NCBI RefSeq assembly: GCF_026230105.1
Contig: NC_079477.1
Span: 10,669,001 to 10,733,000, forward strand
Origin: Diorhabda sublineata
Taxonomy: Eukaryota; Arthropoda; Insecta; Coleoptera; Chrysomelidae
Direction of reading: 5' to 3'
DNA: 64,000 nt
Position 1 is the stretch's first letter; every line of letters begins with the position of its first letter. Under the pieces are notes generated by a model. The model was not told the origin of the DNA. It made no database searches and saw nothing but the letters and a program-made list of their open reading frames with translations. Positions 49,010-61,100 of this stretch are shown one piece after another. A program made the position numbers and the translations under genes.

Positions 49010-51010
49010 TTACAAAATAGAGCTATAAATTGTAATTAAATTATTTAGATCTTTTTTATCATTTATAGCTTTTTCGTTCTTATGAAAGTGAACCATTTCT
49101 AAAAATTCTCTTTTTCGTGCATTAGATTCCGTTTCAAGAATTTTTAAATCTTGATAATTGAATTTTTGTTTTTTTGATATTTCATGTTTCGTTAATGCAG
49201 TTCTATTTCTTTTATCGTATTGATGACCTATTAGTCTATTTTCTAAATACTGAGATATTTGCCCTATGTAGACAGCGTCACAATTAGTACAAGGCAGTTG
49301 ATATGTAATATCAGATTTATTGAAATAATTCGATAATTGTTGGGAAAGTCCTTGTACATATGGTAAGGAAAAATGTTTTATGTTTCGTTTCAGTTTTGTT
49401 TTTAAATTGATTGTAGTATCTGTTTATCCTTTTCTTGAATATGTTATTTATAATTTTTTCCGAATAATTATTTTCTTTCAATGCAGTTTTTGCTTTTTGA
49501 ATAGCTAAGCATCTAAATTCAGGATCTGATAGTTGGATAGATCTATCAGCCCAACTTATTATCACTGATCACTTTTTTGTGACATAGGATGACATGAATT
49601 GAAGTTTAAATATCATGAGGACCAAGTTTTTTGTCGTATACCATTCTGTTCTTATATTATTGTTAATTTCATATGATGTGACATCAAGAAAATTGATTCT
49701 ATTATTTTGCTCAACATCGATTGTGAATTGAAGTTTTATATGATAATAATTGAATTTTTTACTTATGTTTTCAATTTGATTCTTTGGTACAGCAGTGATG
49801 CAATCATCTACATATCGGAAAAAGAATGGAATATTCATATCAAGTTTGCTTAGAACCGTTTCCTCAAGATTTTTCATTACCAATTATGCTATAACACTTG
49901 AAATGGAAGCTCCCATAATACAACCATCAATTTGTTTCTATATTTAATTTTCATATTTGAAATATGTTGTGATTGTGAGTCCTATAGATTTTATGAATTC
50001 ATTTTGAGGTATATTCTTTAATTTTCTCCCATTTTTTCATTAATATATCTCTCACAATGGTAATAGGAATACTTGTATATAAAGAAACCACATCTAACGA
50101 AATAAATACATATTCATTAGGAATGTTGATACTATTAATTTTTTCTTTGAAATCCCATGTGTTTTTGATATAGTATTTGTTTTGATATAAAATTTTTTTC
50201 AAAATATTTTTAAAATAATTGGATGATGGGGTGAGAGAAGTTTGAATTTGAATTTCAATTTTTTTGCGTCTGATGGCGAAATAAAAAGTTGTTCTTCCCA
50301 AGATCTGATTAGATCATTATTTTTTTTGATAAGAACTCGTAGGGTCTTGTTTAATTTTTTTGTAAGCTGTCTTATCGTTTAATACTTTCATCATTTCATT
50401 ATCATAATCTTCTGATTCCATGATAACAGTTTTATTAGATTTATCTGCTTTCAAAATTTTGAGATTTCAATTTTTATTTATGAATTCTTTCGTTTTATCG
50501 TTATATTTTGAGGTTTGATATTGTTTTGTTGTCTTTTGTTTTTCAATTTATTTTTGAAATTAGTGATAATATCACAGTTTCATATCTTATTTTATTTTGA
50601 ATTTCGTTATTTAGATGATTGGTGTTGCTTTCAATATTACTTATGATATTTGTCACAGGTAATTCTTTGTCACTAGAAATATTTTGTGCAAAATTGGGAC
50701 CTAAAGATAAAACTTCTTTTTCTTCATCTGGTATGAGAGTATCAGTTAAATTCTCGATCCATTTTGATTTTATTTCATTTGTATTTTCAAGAATTGGTTG
50801 TTTAAATATTAGCTTATCACTTTTCTTAATATTTTTTTCTTTGCATTTATTGTAAAGTGATTCTTGATATTTTTCCTCAAATTTTTGGAAAATATTAATA
50901 GGAATTAGTTCATTTATTTTAACTGTTATGTTTTTTAAATCATTTTCTAACTTTTTTATTAGAGTAGTTGTTTAGGTAATAGATAGTTGTACGTGATTTT
51001 GATTATTGAC
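49010..51010 (-). pseudogene. Penelope-type reverse transcriptase with GIY-YIG endonuclease
   Basis: In order on the minus strand: an N-terminal region with EVLSLGPNFA (about 50700), a motif common before the RT domain in this class; KADKSNKTVIMESEDYDNEM (about 50450-50390), the fingers; FISLDVVSLYTSIP (about 50095-50050), with the first catalytic Asp; FFFRYVDDCITAV (about 49825-49790), with the YVDD catalytic box; INFLDVTSYE (about 49700), the motif after it; and a thumb/linker at 49317-49565. Last come YQLPCTNCDAVYIGQ (about 49300-49255) and RLIGHQYDKRNRT, the core of a GIY-YIG nuclease, ending at a stop at 49010-49012. RT plus GIY-YIG is the hallmark of canonical Penelope elements. Several frameshifts and stops break the frame, but the catalytic residues survive. 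Confidence 0.9.
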
Positions 51011-51249
51011 TATTTATAAATTTTAAAATTTTGAATTTGGAAATGTAGGTATCAACTTATCTTTTTGGCATCTGAGTAGAAAAATTCTTCGGATTTTCAG
51101 TTTTCCAATTCTGTGGAGGATATATTCGAATTTTTCAGATTCTGTTTGGCGTCAGTTCTATATGTATGTTCAACATTACGGTAGGTAGGCATTATTTCAT
51201 CCATGCCGGTACGAATTTCTTCAATTTCTTATTTCTTAGACTTAGATAA

Positions 51250-51744
51250 TATGATGACTAACAAAAAACAAGGCATATGATGGATGCTTGGAAATTCAAT
51301 GAAGATAGGGTCAATAATTGAGTGATCTACTGCTATTTTGTAAAGAAGAACTAGATTTTGAATAGAAACGTTAACGGCGAGCTCAAATTGGAACTCGTTG
51401 AAGCGACTTGAGGTATTTAAAATATAGTCTTATTAAAGTAAAGATTGGAATAGACTTACATAGTAATTTTTTGTTCCTAATCAAATAAAGTAAAGTTGAT
51501 GGAATCTGGTGGAAAAAACATACTAACTGACAAAACTGACGCAATCGTTTCAATAGAATCAGGATCGGTTCTGAGTTTAAAAATAATAACTAATATGATA
51601 GCTAGCATCTGTTGGACGTTACAAAGAAAATCAGCTTAATTTCTGGAATGTAGACAATGCTTTATAATGCGTGTAGCTGTTTGAATCGGTGAACATTTGT
51701 TACGAATTTATTTTTCCTCCTACAAATTTTCTTCATTTCACTTT

Positions 51745-51820
<76 letters not shown>

Positions 51821-53110
51821 CCAGGAGTGTGCAACGTTAGAAACAGTCAAGTTATATATTGCATTTATTTTATTGTTTCAAAACATAATCTATAATGTAT
51901 TGGATCCAATTTATAACATGATCACTAATTTTCCTAGACTCAATCTATTATTTCCCAATAAATGCGTATGTCCACTTCGTTCCGTTATCATGATCCTTTC
52001 TCAAACTATACTTAAAACAAACAATTTGTTGTTTGGATAAGTAGTTCGATATCGGGCTTATAAATGGATTGATTCAAGTATGTATAGAATCACGTTTCTA
52101 TCCTTAATGGATATAATTAACCACCTCTAGAACAAAGGTAGTTAAGGGGATTACATTAATTTGGAATTTCCTGGGGCAAAAGATTTTGTGGATTGAACAC
52201 GAAGCTTGTGGTGAAAATTTTCTCGATCTTTTATTCTATATTGAAAATAATAGTGTATACTTATAATCATTGGAATGGTGAATATCAAATGTTATGTATT
52301 GATCAAAAGCGCACAACCATTTGAAAAAATTTATTGTCGACAAATTTGCAAATATAAATAATATTTATTTAATATACCACAATTTCCAAATAATATATGC
52401 TATTGCCAAATAGTTTCAAAATCAAGAATTTGAAGGAAACTCGCTGAAGAATTGATTGATTGGTTATTGGAAATTTCAAAGAATGTTAATAAATTAATAC
52501 CGATTTTTCTATGACTGCAAACAAATCATGAAAATGCAGAGATCAGGTTATATATATATGAATATGTATAGATGCATAGGAATCTTCTAGTATCCCTAAT
52601 AATTCATACCCTCATCGGAACCCTATAATCAGATTAGCTTAAGTTGATAACGAAGTTCAACCAAATTGGTGCCGTTATAGTTTGACATGACTCATCAAGA
52701 CCTGCCGTTGCCTTATGGCAACAGATTCCGTAACTTGTGAATTAAATTGACGAGCTAAATTGAATATGGCATTGTCCGTGGCTTATTGAAAGCATTCGTT
52801 CAGTTTGCATATCGTTAATAATCAAAGAAAGATGTTAATTAAGATTAGTGTAGTTGCCGTTACAAAATGGAATTTAATGTTGTATAAGTAGCAAGAGAAT
52901 ATTGATATTCAGTTCTCAATTAGTTCAGTAATCCCTCAAATTATATAATTTAGAATCCTAATTGCTTTGCAAAAAATATTGATAATTGTTATAAGGCAAC
53001 AATAGATATCGCGTCGGGTGTGAAATTTTATATGATTTGGTACGCTGTAACATAAATTTTCCAATTCACCGCGCAGATATAAGTTTTTAAAAATATAATA
53101 GTTTTACTTC
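51250..53110. other. Intronic, nothing recognised
   Basis: Apart from the AT microsatellite listed separately, only short open frames. No exon or element recognised. Confidence 0.4.
51748..51819. repeat. (AT)n microsatellite
   Basis: About 72 bases of alternating A and T, giving false Tyr-Ile frames on both strands. Confidence 0.97.
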
Positions 53111-53114
53111 GTCT

Positions 53115-54130
53115 TCATATTTCTTCTTGCAACGCGTCAATAGGTTGCTTACGTCACCAGCGCCGATCGGATTACGCCCGACAAGCTACAGCAATATCCG
53201 CACCACGTTGTTTTGTTTTATCATCCTATCGCGTCGTATAAGTGTATTTTTTGTTGGAATGTCGAAGCCTGGATCGACAAAGTTTGATTATAAATATTGT
53301 ATTGTACCGATTTGTAGCAACTCTGATTGATTGCACCAAATAAATTATTTTTAAGTATCCCTAAGGGAGAAAAATTTATGAAATAATGGTGTGAAGCAAT
53401 GGAAAAGGACAGTAAAAGGAATACTGTCTTACTAATTACAAGTAATCGGTTTTTTTTGTAAAGATCATTTAGAGGTAAAGTTCATTCTTCAAATAGCATA
53501 TTCTCAAAACTTACGATATAGGGTAGTTTGACGTATTATTGTAACAGTAATGTAGTAGTTTCAACGTGTTACTTGTGATTTGATTTTTTTGTTTTTTTTT
53601 TGCATTGGCGTTGCATCCAAATGATATCTTTCCTGAATATAGTTGAAGAGAGAAAAGGGCACCACCGAACTAATAAGTTTTAAAATTCACCATTAATATG
53701 GAACAAATCAGACCCTTGATTTTCATGACAAAATCGTCAAAATGTGGTACGGACATAAATTAATGAAATATAGGGATATTATAATATTTAGAAGAGAATT
53801 AAGAGGTTATGTGCAAATAAAATCTTGTTTTTGCCCCATGTATATGTCATTATATCGATCTGTCTGTTCATCTGGCTCACCCCGCGGAATTTATCGTTCA
53901 TAATATTGTTATTTGCGGCAAAATAAGTTGCATGGGCAATCAATTAACTTGGGGCAAGTTATCTGAAGCATCACAAAAAACCTCTGCTTCCTTTTTGTCA
54001 ACAAATGACGTCTGTCGTCTAAGAAGCACTAGCCAGTAGCATTTTGTCAAACAGGTAGGCCACTCTCCTGCACAATCGGCGCTGATGACGTAGTACCTAT
54101 TTGGAACGGATCGCGGGCGGTATAAAATAT
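53115..54130 (+). mobile_element. DNA transposon relic with THAP domain and inverted repeats
   Basis: Inverted repeats flank the unit: acgtcaccagcgccgat at 53151-53167 and its complement with one mismatch at 54075-54091, with weaker similarity extending a further ten bases outward. Inside, the plus strand at 53259-53480 encodes a degraded THAP zinc finger. It reads MSKPGSTKFDYKYCIVPICS, then KLFLSIPKGEKFM, WCEAMEKDSKRN and a FFCKDHLEV segment, giving the C-x2-5-C...W...C-x2-H pattern. THAP domains bind DNA at the N-terminus of P-type and other transposases. No catalytic region follows, so the element is internally deleted. Stops and shifts break the domain. Confidence 0.65.
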
Positions 54131-54139
54131 ATCCAGTCT

Positions 54140-54610
54140 TATGATGTTTGTTAACACTAATCCTATCGACTTGAAATAATCACCATTATTCTTGTGAAAT
54201 TAAGTTGTACTCATTTCTGTTAAAAAAATAACAGAGATTAAGCTGAAGATGAAATTTCTGCTTAACTTCTAAAAGGTGACATCACTGACGAGGATTCTGC
54301 TGAAGAAGACAGTGTGGGAGGGTGTTTTATAAGCATATTACAACAGCTTGTCAGAAAATATTTATATGCTATATTTCTTTGTAGATTATTATTAATTTAT
54401 ATTTATCATTATATTCAGTTTCAATTGTCAATAAGTGAAATAATTGGAAATTGGGAAGCTCCGTGATAGAAAGGTGCTAGAACAAGGAAGTAGAAAAACC
54501 AAATCGAATAGAAAGTGAATCGGTATAATTTTTAGGGAAAATGGACCTTAATATGAGGCCTATTCAAGGTGATTGCTAATGTAAAATATAATCCAGTAAC
54601 CTAATGATCT
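54140..54610. other. Intronic, nothing firm
   Basis: A short acidic frame near 54230-54320 (GDITDEDSAEEDS) resembles the acidic start of some transposases but is too short to assign. This segment is the 5' end of the large dpr intron on the minus strand. Confidence 0.4.
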
Positions 54611-54616
54611 ACTTAC

Positions 54617-54827
54617 CTACAATAGTTAGGAAAACAAATTGTCCAATTGGTGGCGTCGTACTAATCTGACATTCATAAATACCAGAATCTTTCTTCTGTG
54701 GATAGCGTATTCTGAGCGTCCATTCTTCCGTATGAGGAGTGTGGACAGCTTCAAACCGCTGATCGGACGTATATGTATATCTTCCTACAGTTAAAAGATG
54801 GATATCTCTATGACGAACCCAAGAAAC
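54617..54827 (-). CDS. dpr-family immunoglobulin protein, first Ig domain (second half) exon
   Basis: Internal exon on the minus strand with acceptor ttattgttacag before 54827 and donor GTAAGT from 54616. It has 70 codons plus one base. The translation begins VSWVRHRDIHLLTVGRYTYT, the diagnostic core-Trp segment of the dpr first Ig domain. It continues through DQRFEAVHTPHTEEWTLRI and DSGIYECQISTTPPIGQFV, with the second Ig Cys, and ends LTIV before a split Glu codon. In Drosophila dpr proteins the forms are VSWIRHRDLHILTVG and YECQVSTTP. The domain's first Cys and the signal peptide lie in upstream exons, which I could not find before 64000. Dpr proteins act at the neuronal surface and bind DIP proteins. 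Confidence 0.96.
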
Positions 54828-54829
54828 CT

Positions 54830-56390
54830 GTAACAATAAAAATTCATTTTATATCAATCTATCTACAATCTACAAAATCCAGTCAATAGAATTGTTCATA
54901 GAAAGTGTTACCTTAAAAGACGGTCTCAAGTTTACAGAGAACAGCTTTCAGAGACAAAAAATTACTATCATATGGAAAATGGGAATATAGGAGAGAAAAT
55001 TTTATGATTTTATACCTCAGAGCACGGAATGTGTGATCAAAGTAATAAAAACTAGGATCCTGTGTGTTCCCAAATTAGCTGAACATCCAAAATTCGTACA
55101 GAATGAAAACATTCTACATAAACATTCCGGCAAGTGGATGGTAAGTCTAAAGCAGATAGGTTTGTTAAATTTTGATAACAGGAGAGGATATCGACAATAG
55201 TTACAGTACTACTAATGAAATTGTGTTTTTGAAACAGGAATAAGATGCCCCTTTCGGAATATATGGTGGACAGAAGTGGTTGAACAGTACCAGGAGCAAT
55301 TTATCTAAGAATCGATTCAGATAGAACAGCAAGCATCTGTTCTGCTGGCGCCCTTCCTTGACGTCAAAATCTGTAGAACCAAACAGTAAATTGTTTCAAA
55401 TAAATTAACATAGAAAATATTTGGTTTGGTAACAAAAGAGGTTATACGAGGAAAAAAGATGGGAAGATAGTTACGAATGAACTTCCGAGTGAACCACGAC
55501 CAAACTATATATTCTGAAACGACCTGAGGAAACCAAACATATCATCGAAATATAAGATGTTTTTAATGTTAAAACTTTTACAGTTAATAAAACTAGAAAG
55601 CGAATATTATTTATCAAAATAAGATTTAAATGTCTTCTAAATGCGTAGGATATTCAATATTATCGTTACAATTTTTTAGTTTTATTATTTTATTCTGCAG
55701 GTTGATCAATAATTGAACCAAGATCTTCATTCTCTTATGTAACATATCAATATCTAATTATTTATTTTAATGCTTCAATGGGACACAGGAATCTATCTGC
55801 TAATTTTAAACGAGAAGTTCCATGTTTATACAGTTCAAGACCTTCCGCTAAGTGCTCCTACATAAGCAGAAAACAGTTGAGATCATCTAGATAATCAACC
55901 TCGTAGCCTTGCATACTTCAAGCAATCGATTCTTAACTTAATATATTGACAATGAATATTCAATTTACTGATTTATTTATATTCATTATATAATAGACTA
56001 TGATTTTCAGGTCAATCTGTAGAAGAAAATAATTAAATATAAATAAAATAAAGATAATACAAGACAATCAAATTATCGTCTTCCAAATTTCAGACTTAAA
56101 TCATTGTTCCACATTTTGACCTTTTGAAGTACTCAAATATATGATTCAAAATTATTTATACATACAAGTGACGTTAACAAGAACGAGGTATAAAAACGAG
56201 TTCTTCGATTTCTTAATTGTATCATTCATTCATGCAAGTACTTGTTAAATATATTAAAATGAACTTCCCCATAGATTTGAATTTGATATTTGATGGTCAA
56301 CTAAGCTGTGGCTGATACGTTTCGATTAAACTGAAGTCCTTACCTCTATAAAACAAACTAATTCTTTGTAGCGATCTCAATATTAATTAT
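54830..56390. other. Intron upstream of the dpr Ig1 exon, nothing recognised
   Basis: AT-rich sequence with no recognised coding or RNA feature on either strand. Confidence 0.4.
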
Positions 56391-56394
56391 TCCA

Positions 56395-58150
56395 ATGTGT
56401 GCTGGTCAAGAATTTCTCCAGTCAATTTTTGATTCTTTTGGTATGGTCATGCATATAACGGCACCAACTAGAATAACTAAGACCAGTTCTAGAACTATAG
56501 ACTATGTCGTATCATCGTATGATTCAGAATCCACCGACTGTACTGTCTTTATTTCAGGTCTCACCGATCATGAAGCAGTGATGAGGAAATTTTTGGGTGA
56601 AACCCAATACTAGAAATGCTTCTCTCAAATTATTCCCTATCTTTCCGTATAAAAGTTTTCAAAACTTCAAGTACCGTTGGCAAACAACTGACTGGAACGT
56701 GCATTCTGGTAATGTGGACTTCGAATTTTCTAGATTCATGAAAACATTAAATATTCTGGTATCCAATTCTTCTCCCATCCGGCGTATTTAAAATAAGCAA
56801 AATAAACCCTGGTCTACTAAAGGTTTACATATATTTGCAAAGAACATGCAATCTATATCTTACCTAAGGATATTGTCTTCTTTAACAATTTCGTGATACT
56901 AGAGAGAAAAACTCAGTTCAAGACAATAAAAGCAGCCAATAATATTTATTATAATAGGAGACACGTAATATTTCATTGTGAATGATATAAAATAAGGCTT
57001 CTTCATCGAGCATAATCTCTACTCCACCTAATAACATCAATAATTACTGTGAATGTAGCCAAAAATTTATCAAATTCTATAACTCCTTCTCTTGATCCGC
57101 TTTCATATCTCCCAGATACTAATGTTAACTTACACAGTTTCTTCTTTATACCGGTAGTTATAGCAGAGCTTTGAAGTAAAATTAAGGACATCAAAAATAA
57201 ATAGTCATCTGGAACTGATGGACTTACATTAAAAAGGTTTAATCAACGTTTCATTTTAAAATGGCACTTGTCCCAATTGCCTTAAGACGGCTATATTTAT
57301 ACCTCTGCATGAAGAATGAGATAAATATCGAGCATCTAATTATCGCCGAATCACACTCCTTTCCACGTTTTCTAAGATCATAGAAAGATTGGTCAAAAAG
57401 AGGCTTCTATCATTTCTGTTTCAAAATAAAATAATTACTACCCATCAATTTGGGTTTTTAAGTAACAAATGCATAAATATTCTCTCTCTTAAGTAATGTC
57501 TACTCTAGCCTAAACATCCATCACACTGCAACAATTTTTGTGATTTTTCTAAGGCTTTCGATTGTGTTAATCATAATATTTTGATTAACAGATTGCAGTA
57601 CCGCGGTTTCAGAACAACACCTCTCGCATAATTCAAGTCATACCTTGCCAACAGAAGTCAGCTTGTGACTTGCGACATCGCCTATCTAGATATCTGTGGT
57701 ATAATATGTCTATGTGCAGACGATACTAGTTTCTCTTGGAGCAGCCCTGATCTCACGGCACTTCATAGGACTATATCTATTGACCTAATCACCCTTAAAT
57801 CATGGTGTAATCTTCTCTGTGTCAGTGTTTCTAAAACAAAAGTTTTATCGTATAAAAATAAATTGCAGCCTTTTCTATTAAATAAGATTTCCATTGACGT
57901 CGTTGAATCTGTAAAATTCTTATGGCTTGCTTCTATTGTTTTGCGCTGAGATCAGTTTCCAAAGAACTGAGCTTATCCACCTCCTTAACAGTCTACTATA
58001 CCCTTATTTAGCCGTATTTCCGATATGCCCTTCCTTTCTGGGTACGTGTGGTGCGTCTCAATTTGAGCGAATCTTCAAACTACAAAAGAATGCTGTTAGA
58101 TATTTACTCGGACTAAACAGCAACGCTCACTGCAGGGAATTCTTCTAAAT
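56395..58150 (+). pseudogene. Jockey-type LINE ORF2 relic
   Basis: The plus strand begins within the endonuclease C-terminus: HITAPTRITKTSSRTIDYVV and ISGLTDHEAV (the S/T-DH motif of EEP nucleases) at 56450-56580. RT follows in shifting frames: STFSKIIERLVKKRLLSFLF (about 57362-57421), TTHQFGFLSNKCIN (about 57438), FCDFSKAFDCVNHNILINRL (about 57535-57595, first catalytic Asp region), FKSYLANRSQLVT, then ADDTSFSW (about 57718, catalytic DD). There is also an internal deletion before that box. The frame 57665-57949 ends in a post-catalytic SVSKTKVLSY motif. FERIFKLQKNAVRYLLGL (about 58060-58120) is a typical C-terminal segment. The copy lacks ORF1 and its 5' part. Confidence 0.85.
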
Positions 58151-58159
58151 ATTAAAAAA

Positions 58160-61100
58160 TTCTGACTCTCCGTTCCTTATTTATCGTTTGCCAAATTCGT
58201 AAGCACGTTTCTACCTCACTACGTATAAAGAAATTAGACATATCTGCCAAATTATTTTGAATTTACATTATTCTTACCAAATATTGATGTAGCAACTTTA
58301 GTTTGGTGTTTTAGCAGAGCCAGCGAATTAGCAGAAAATACTCTTCTTAAAACTTATATTAAAGTTAACAGCTTCTGCTCTCTGCCTCCGTTAATTCCAA
58401 GACATAAACTTTTCAGCGGAGCGTCATTAACAAAAATTCAACGTGTTCGACGTTATTTTCGGACGTAGCAAATCAAAATATGTTTCATAATTATACTGAG
58501 TATAAGACTTCAGAGATAAAACTACGCAAACTACTAAAACATTTGATACAAAGTATTCATATATGAATTATTAATATTTAATCATTTTGTCGATTTGGCA
58601 GTTAATCAACCATAGTGAATAATTTTAGGTCTCCATTTTGCTGGTTCTTCGTGGAAAATCATCCAAATGAATAACTCCTGCTTGAATAAAGATTTTCAGT
58701 ACATTGGTTATTTGGTAAAGGTCGTGGTTATGATTAATAAATGTGCACCAGACCGTACTGACGGGATAAATTTGTTAGAACTTTATCTCATTATAAACGA
58801 AAATCTGATTATTTTCACAACACATTTATTTTTGCTCAACATCAGAATATAAATATTTTCAAAGCTTTATTATATTATCCAATAACACAATCCAATAAGA
58901 AATTTTTTTTGGAAAATATTTTCACTGCATTGCTTCGGGTCATTAAGCGTCAGCATTTCGGGATCGCTCATAGTTTTGGAGTAAAATATTGTTATATGAT
59001 ACATGTTTCACTTATCAGTTTGAATTGATTAATTTTTCTTCGAAGCTTACCATATAGTCTTTTTTTATAAAGATTAGCTTGATTAACTTCTTTGTAGGAC
59101 GATCAACAGTACTCCCTATCTTGCTGGTGTTTCAGATGCTCTGATAGCAGTTTAATGTACTACTGAAAACGTTCAACTTGCTTCTTTTTGGTAAGTGATT
59201 GTTATAGAATTTTCATTCACTAATTATTCCAAATTACACACTTCTACAGCTACAATTAATAATATATAATATATTCTATAATATATTCTTGAACTGTTTT
59301 CCATGTCCAACATCGTAAAAACTAGGTAAAAACTATGGAAACTTCAATTTGATATAAGACACACATGTTTCACTATCCAATTAGCGATAACTTCATTCTT
59401 CTTACAAGGTTTCAAATACTCTTTCAATTGTCAGTTTTTTCTGTATCGTGTTATAATGCCTTAGAAAATTTGTATATTTATGGAATGGATCTGCAATACT
59501 TAAAAACAAAAACAAATTCATTAGTTTTGGAATTCGACATAGTTATTGTTATTGTTTCAAAATATACCTATAATTCACAAGGTCTTGCACATCAAAAAGG
59601 TGAGGCGTTATCAAGTGAAAAATATGAGAAATAATGAATTATGATTAGAGCTCATTTATCATATAAATAGAAGCAACTTATTCTAATAAAAACTTCTCAT
59701 TTCTCATATTCACATTAAAATTGCCTTGAATACATAGTACATATAACAAAATTAGGTGTGGAAATGTAATGATTTCTAAGGAAAATGTTTTCAAATATCA
59801 AAATGGTTGCTCTTGTTTGCAATTCGAATTTAATGATGGAATAAAAGCTGTTGCTTTCTACTTTTTACGTAAACTTTTCTCAGATGGGATATCAGGAATG
59901 TCCGAGTCCATTCTACATTTCAGCTGACTTGTTCTGAAACAGATACGACTACATCCTCATTTTCTTTTATTATCCACATGGTTGGGCAAAGGCACAAAAA
60001 TATTGATTGAAAGAAACAAAATAGATAAACTAAAGAATAATCATCCGAATGAATAGAAACGTAATCTTGTTAAAGTATTTAGGCGGATAATACAGCACGA
60101 AAACATTTTTGTGAAAATACTTGGGAAAATTACTTTAAAAGACATTATCCGTATAAACTTAGTACTTACTATCATTGTCTAATTGAAAGCGGTGGAGATA
60201 TTTTCATCATAAAGTCTGATTTAATAAAAACTCGCATATTTTGTTTTCTCATCTGCCCCTCAGCCAACAACTTGCAATCATACAAACTGCTTGATTTCGA
60301 CCGATGATGTATTCTCACGCGCCACTCTACTTATGTACGCCACCTGACATTAAATGATTTGATGAAAATGACCTTACGTCAATTTTATTTGAAAAACAAA
60401 ACCCTAGTATTGACAAAATTTATCCATTAAAAAAATATTATCAGAAACTTGGTAGAGCGAAGTTGCGAGAGAGATTTGATACGAGATTGATTTCTTGATA
60501 GATAGAAAGGGAATGTTTTTCCAAACAACACAATATTCGCTAAAAACTTAACGATACAAAAAAGTATCAAAAATATTAGCAAGATTAGTTTATAAGTTAT
60601 AAGAGGCTCATATACTTTGGTTTATAGTGAACTACTAACTGGTTTTCCCAGAAGGATACAAAAAACGGTAAATGTTACATAAGAAATGTATGGGGCAAAT
60701 ATTATATACTTGCTTATACCTAAATGTTCAACAACTGTGATGTGTCGTGGCATGGAACATTTTAAGTCTTCATTCGAAAATACATCATTTCTTAACTAAA
60801 TGAAGTACAACTATTGTTTGTACGTGTCATATATGACTAGAAAAAAGTAAATCGAGCATGTCATCAAGGATACCGTCTATGTTGAAGATTCACGAAAACT
60901 ATTATGTCAATAATTTTTCTACTCCCGAGTTTACCGCTGAGTAAACTTTCAGTACCATTTTTCGGAAGCAACTACTTTGTTTACCTTAGACTAAAATTAT
61001 TTTCCAATTTTTGTGAGTTTCTAGCATTATTTGTTATATTTTTTGTATATTGAAAACAGTTTTCCATAATTTTGACATTAAAAAAGACCCCAAACCTGTT

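Larger units (their letters stand above)
48727..51240 (-). mobile_element. Penelope-like retroelement, near full length
   Basis: Runs on the minus strand. The 5' edge near 51240 shares aatttcttatttcttagac with 20724-20745. The 3' edge, about 48727-48895, carries a hammerhead-like motif and sequence also present in the palindrome at 20753-20987. Between them lies a broken open reading region with RT and GIY-YIG domains (annotated separately). Penelope-like elements are a distinct retroelement class using an RT related to telomerase. They are often flanked by pseudo-LTRs that carry hammerhead ribozymes. Only one clear terminal copy is seen, so the second pseudo-LTR is missing or degraded. Confidence 0.85.
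32686..54616 (-). other. Large dpr intron (about 21.9 kb)
   Basis: Bounded by a canonical donor (GTAAGT reading down from 54616) and a canonical acceptor (…tttcag ending at 32686). The phases match: the left-hand exon ends with one base G, and the next begins AA, giving GAA (Glu) in TIV-E-PITQIL, the sequence expected between the Ig1 and Ig2 domains in dpr proteins. The intron is packed with transposon relics of both orientations, annotated separately. Confidence 0.85.

Noticed and set aside
54230..54320. Acidic stretch as a piggyBac-like transposase start
   Set aside because: Too short and without any downstream catalytic motif.
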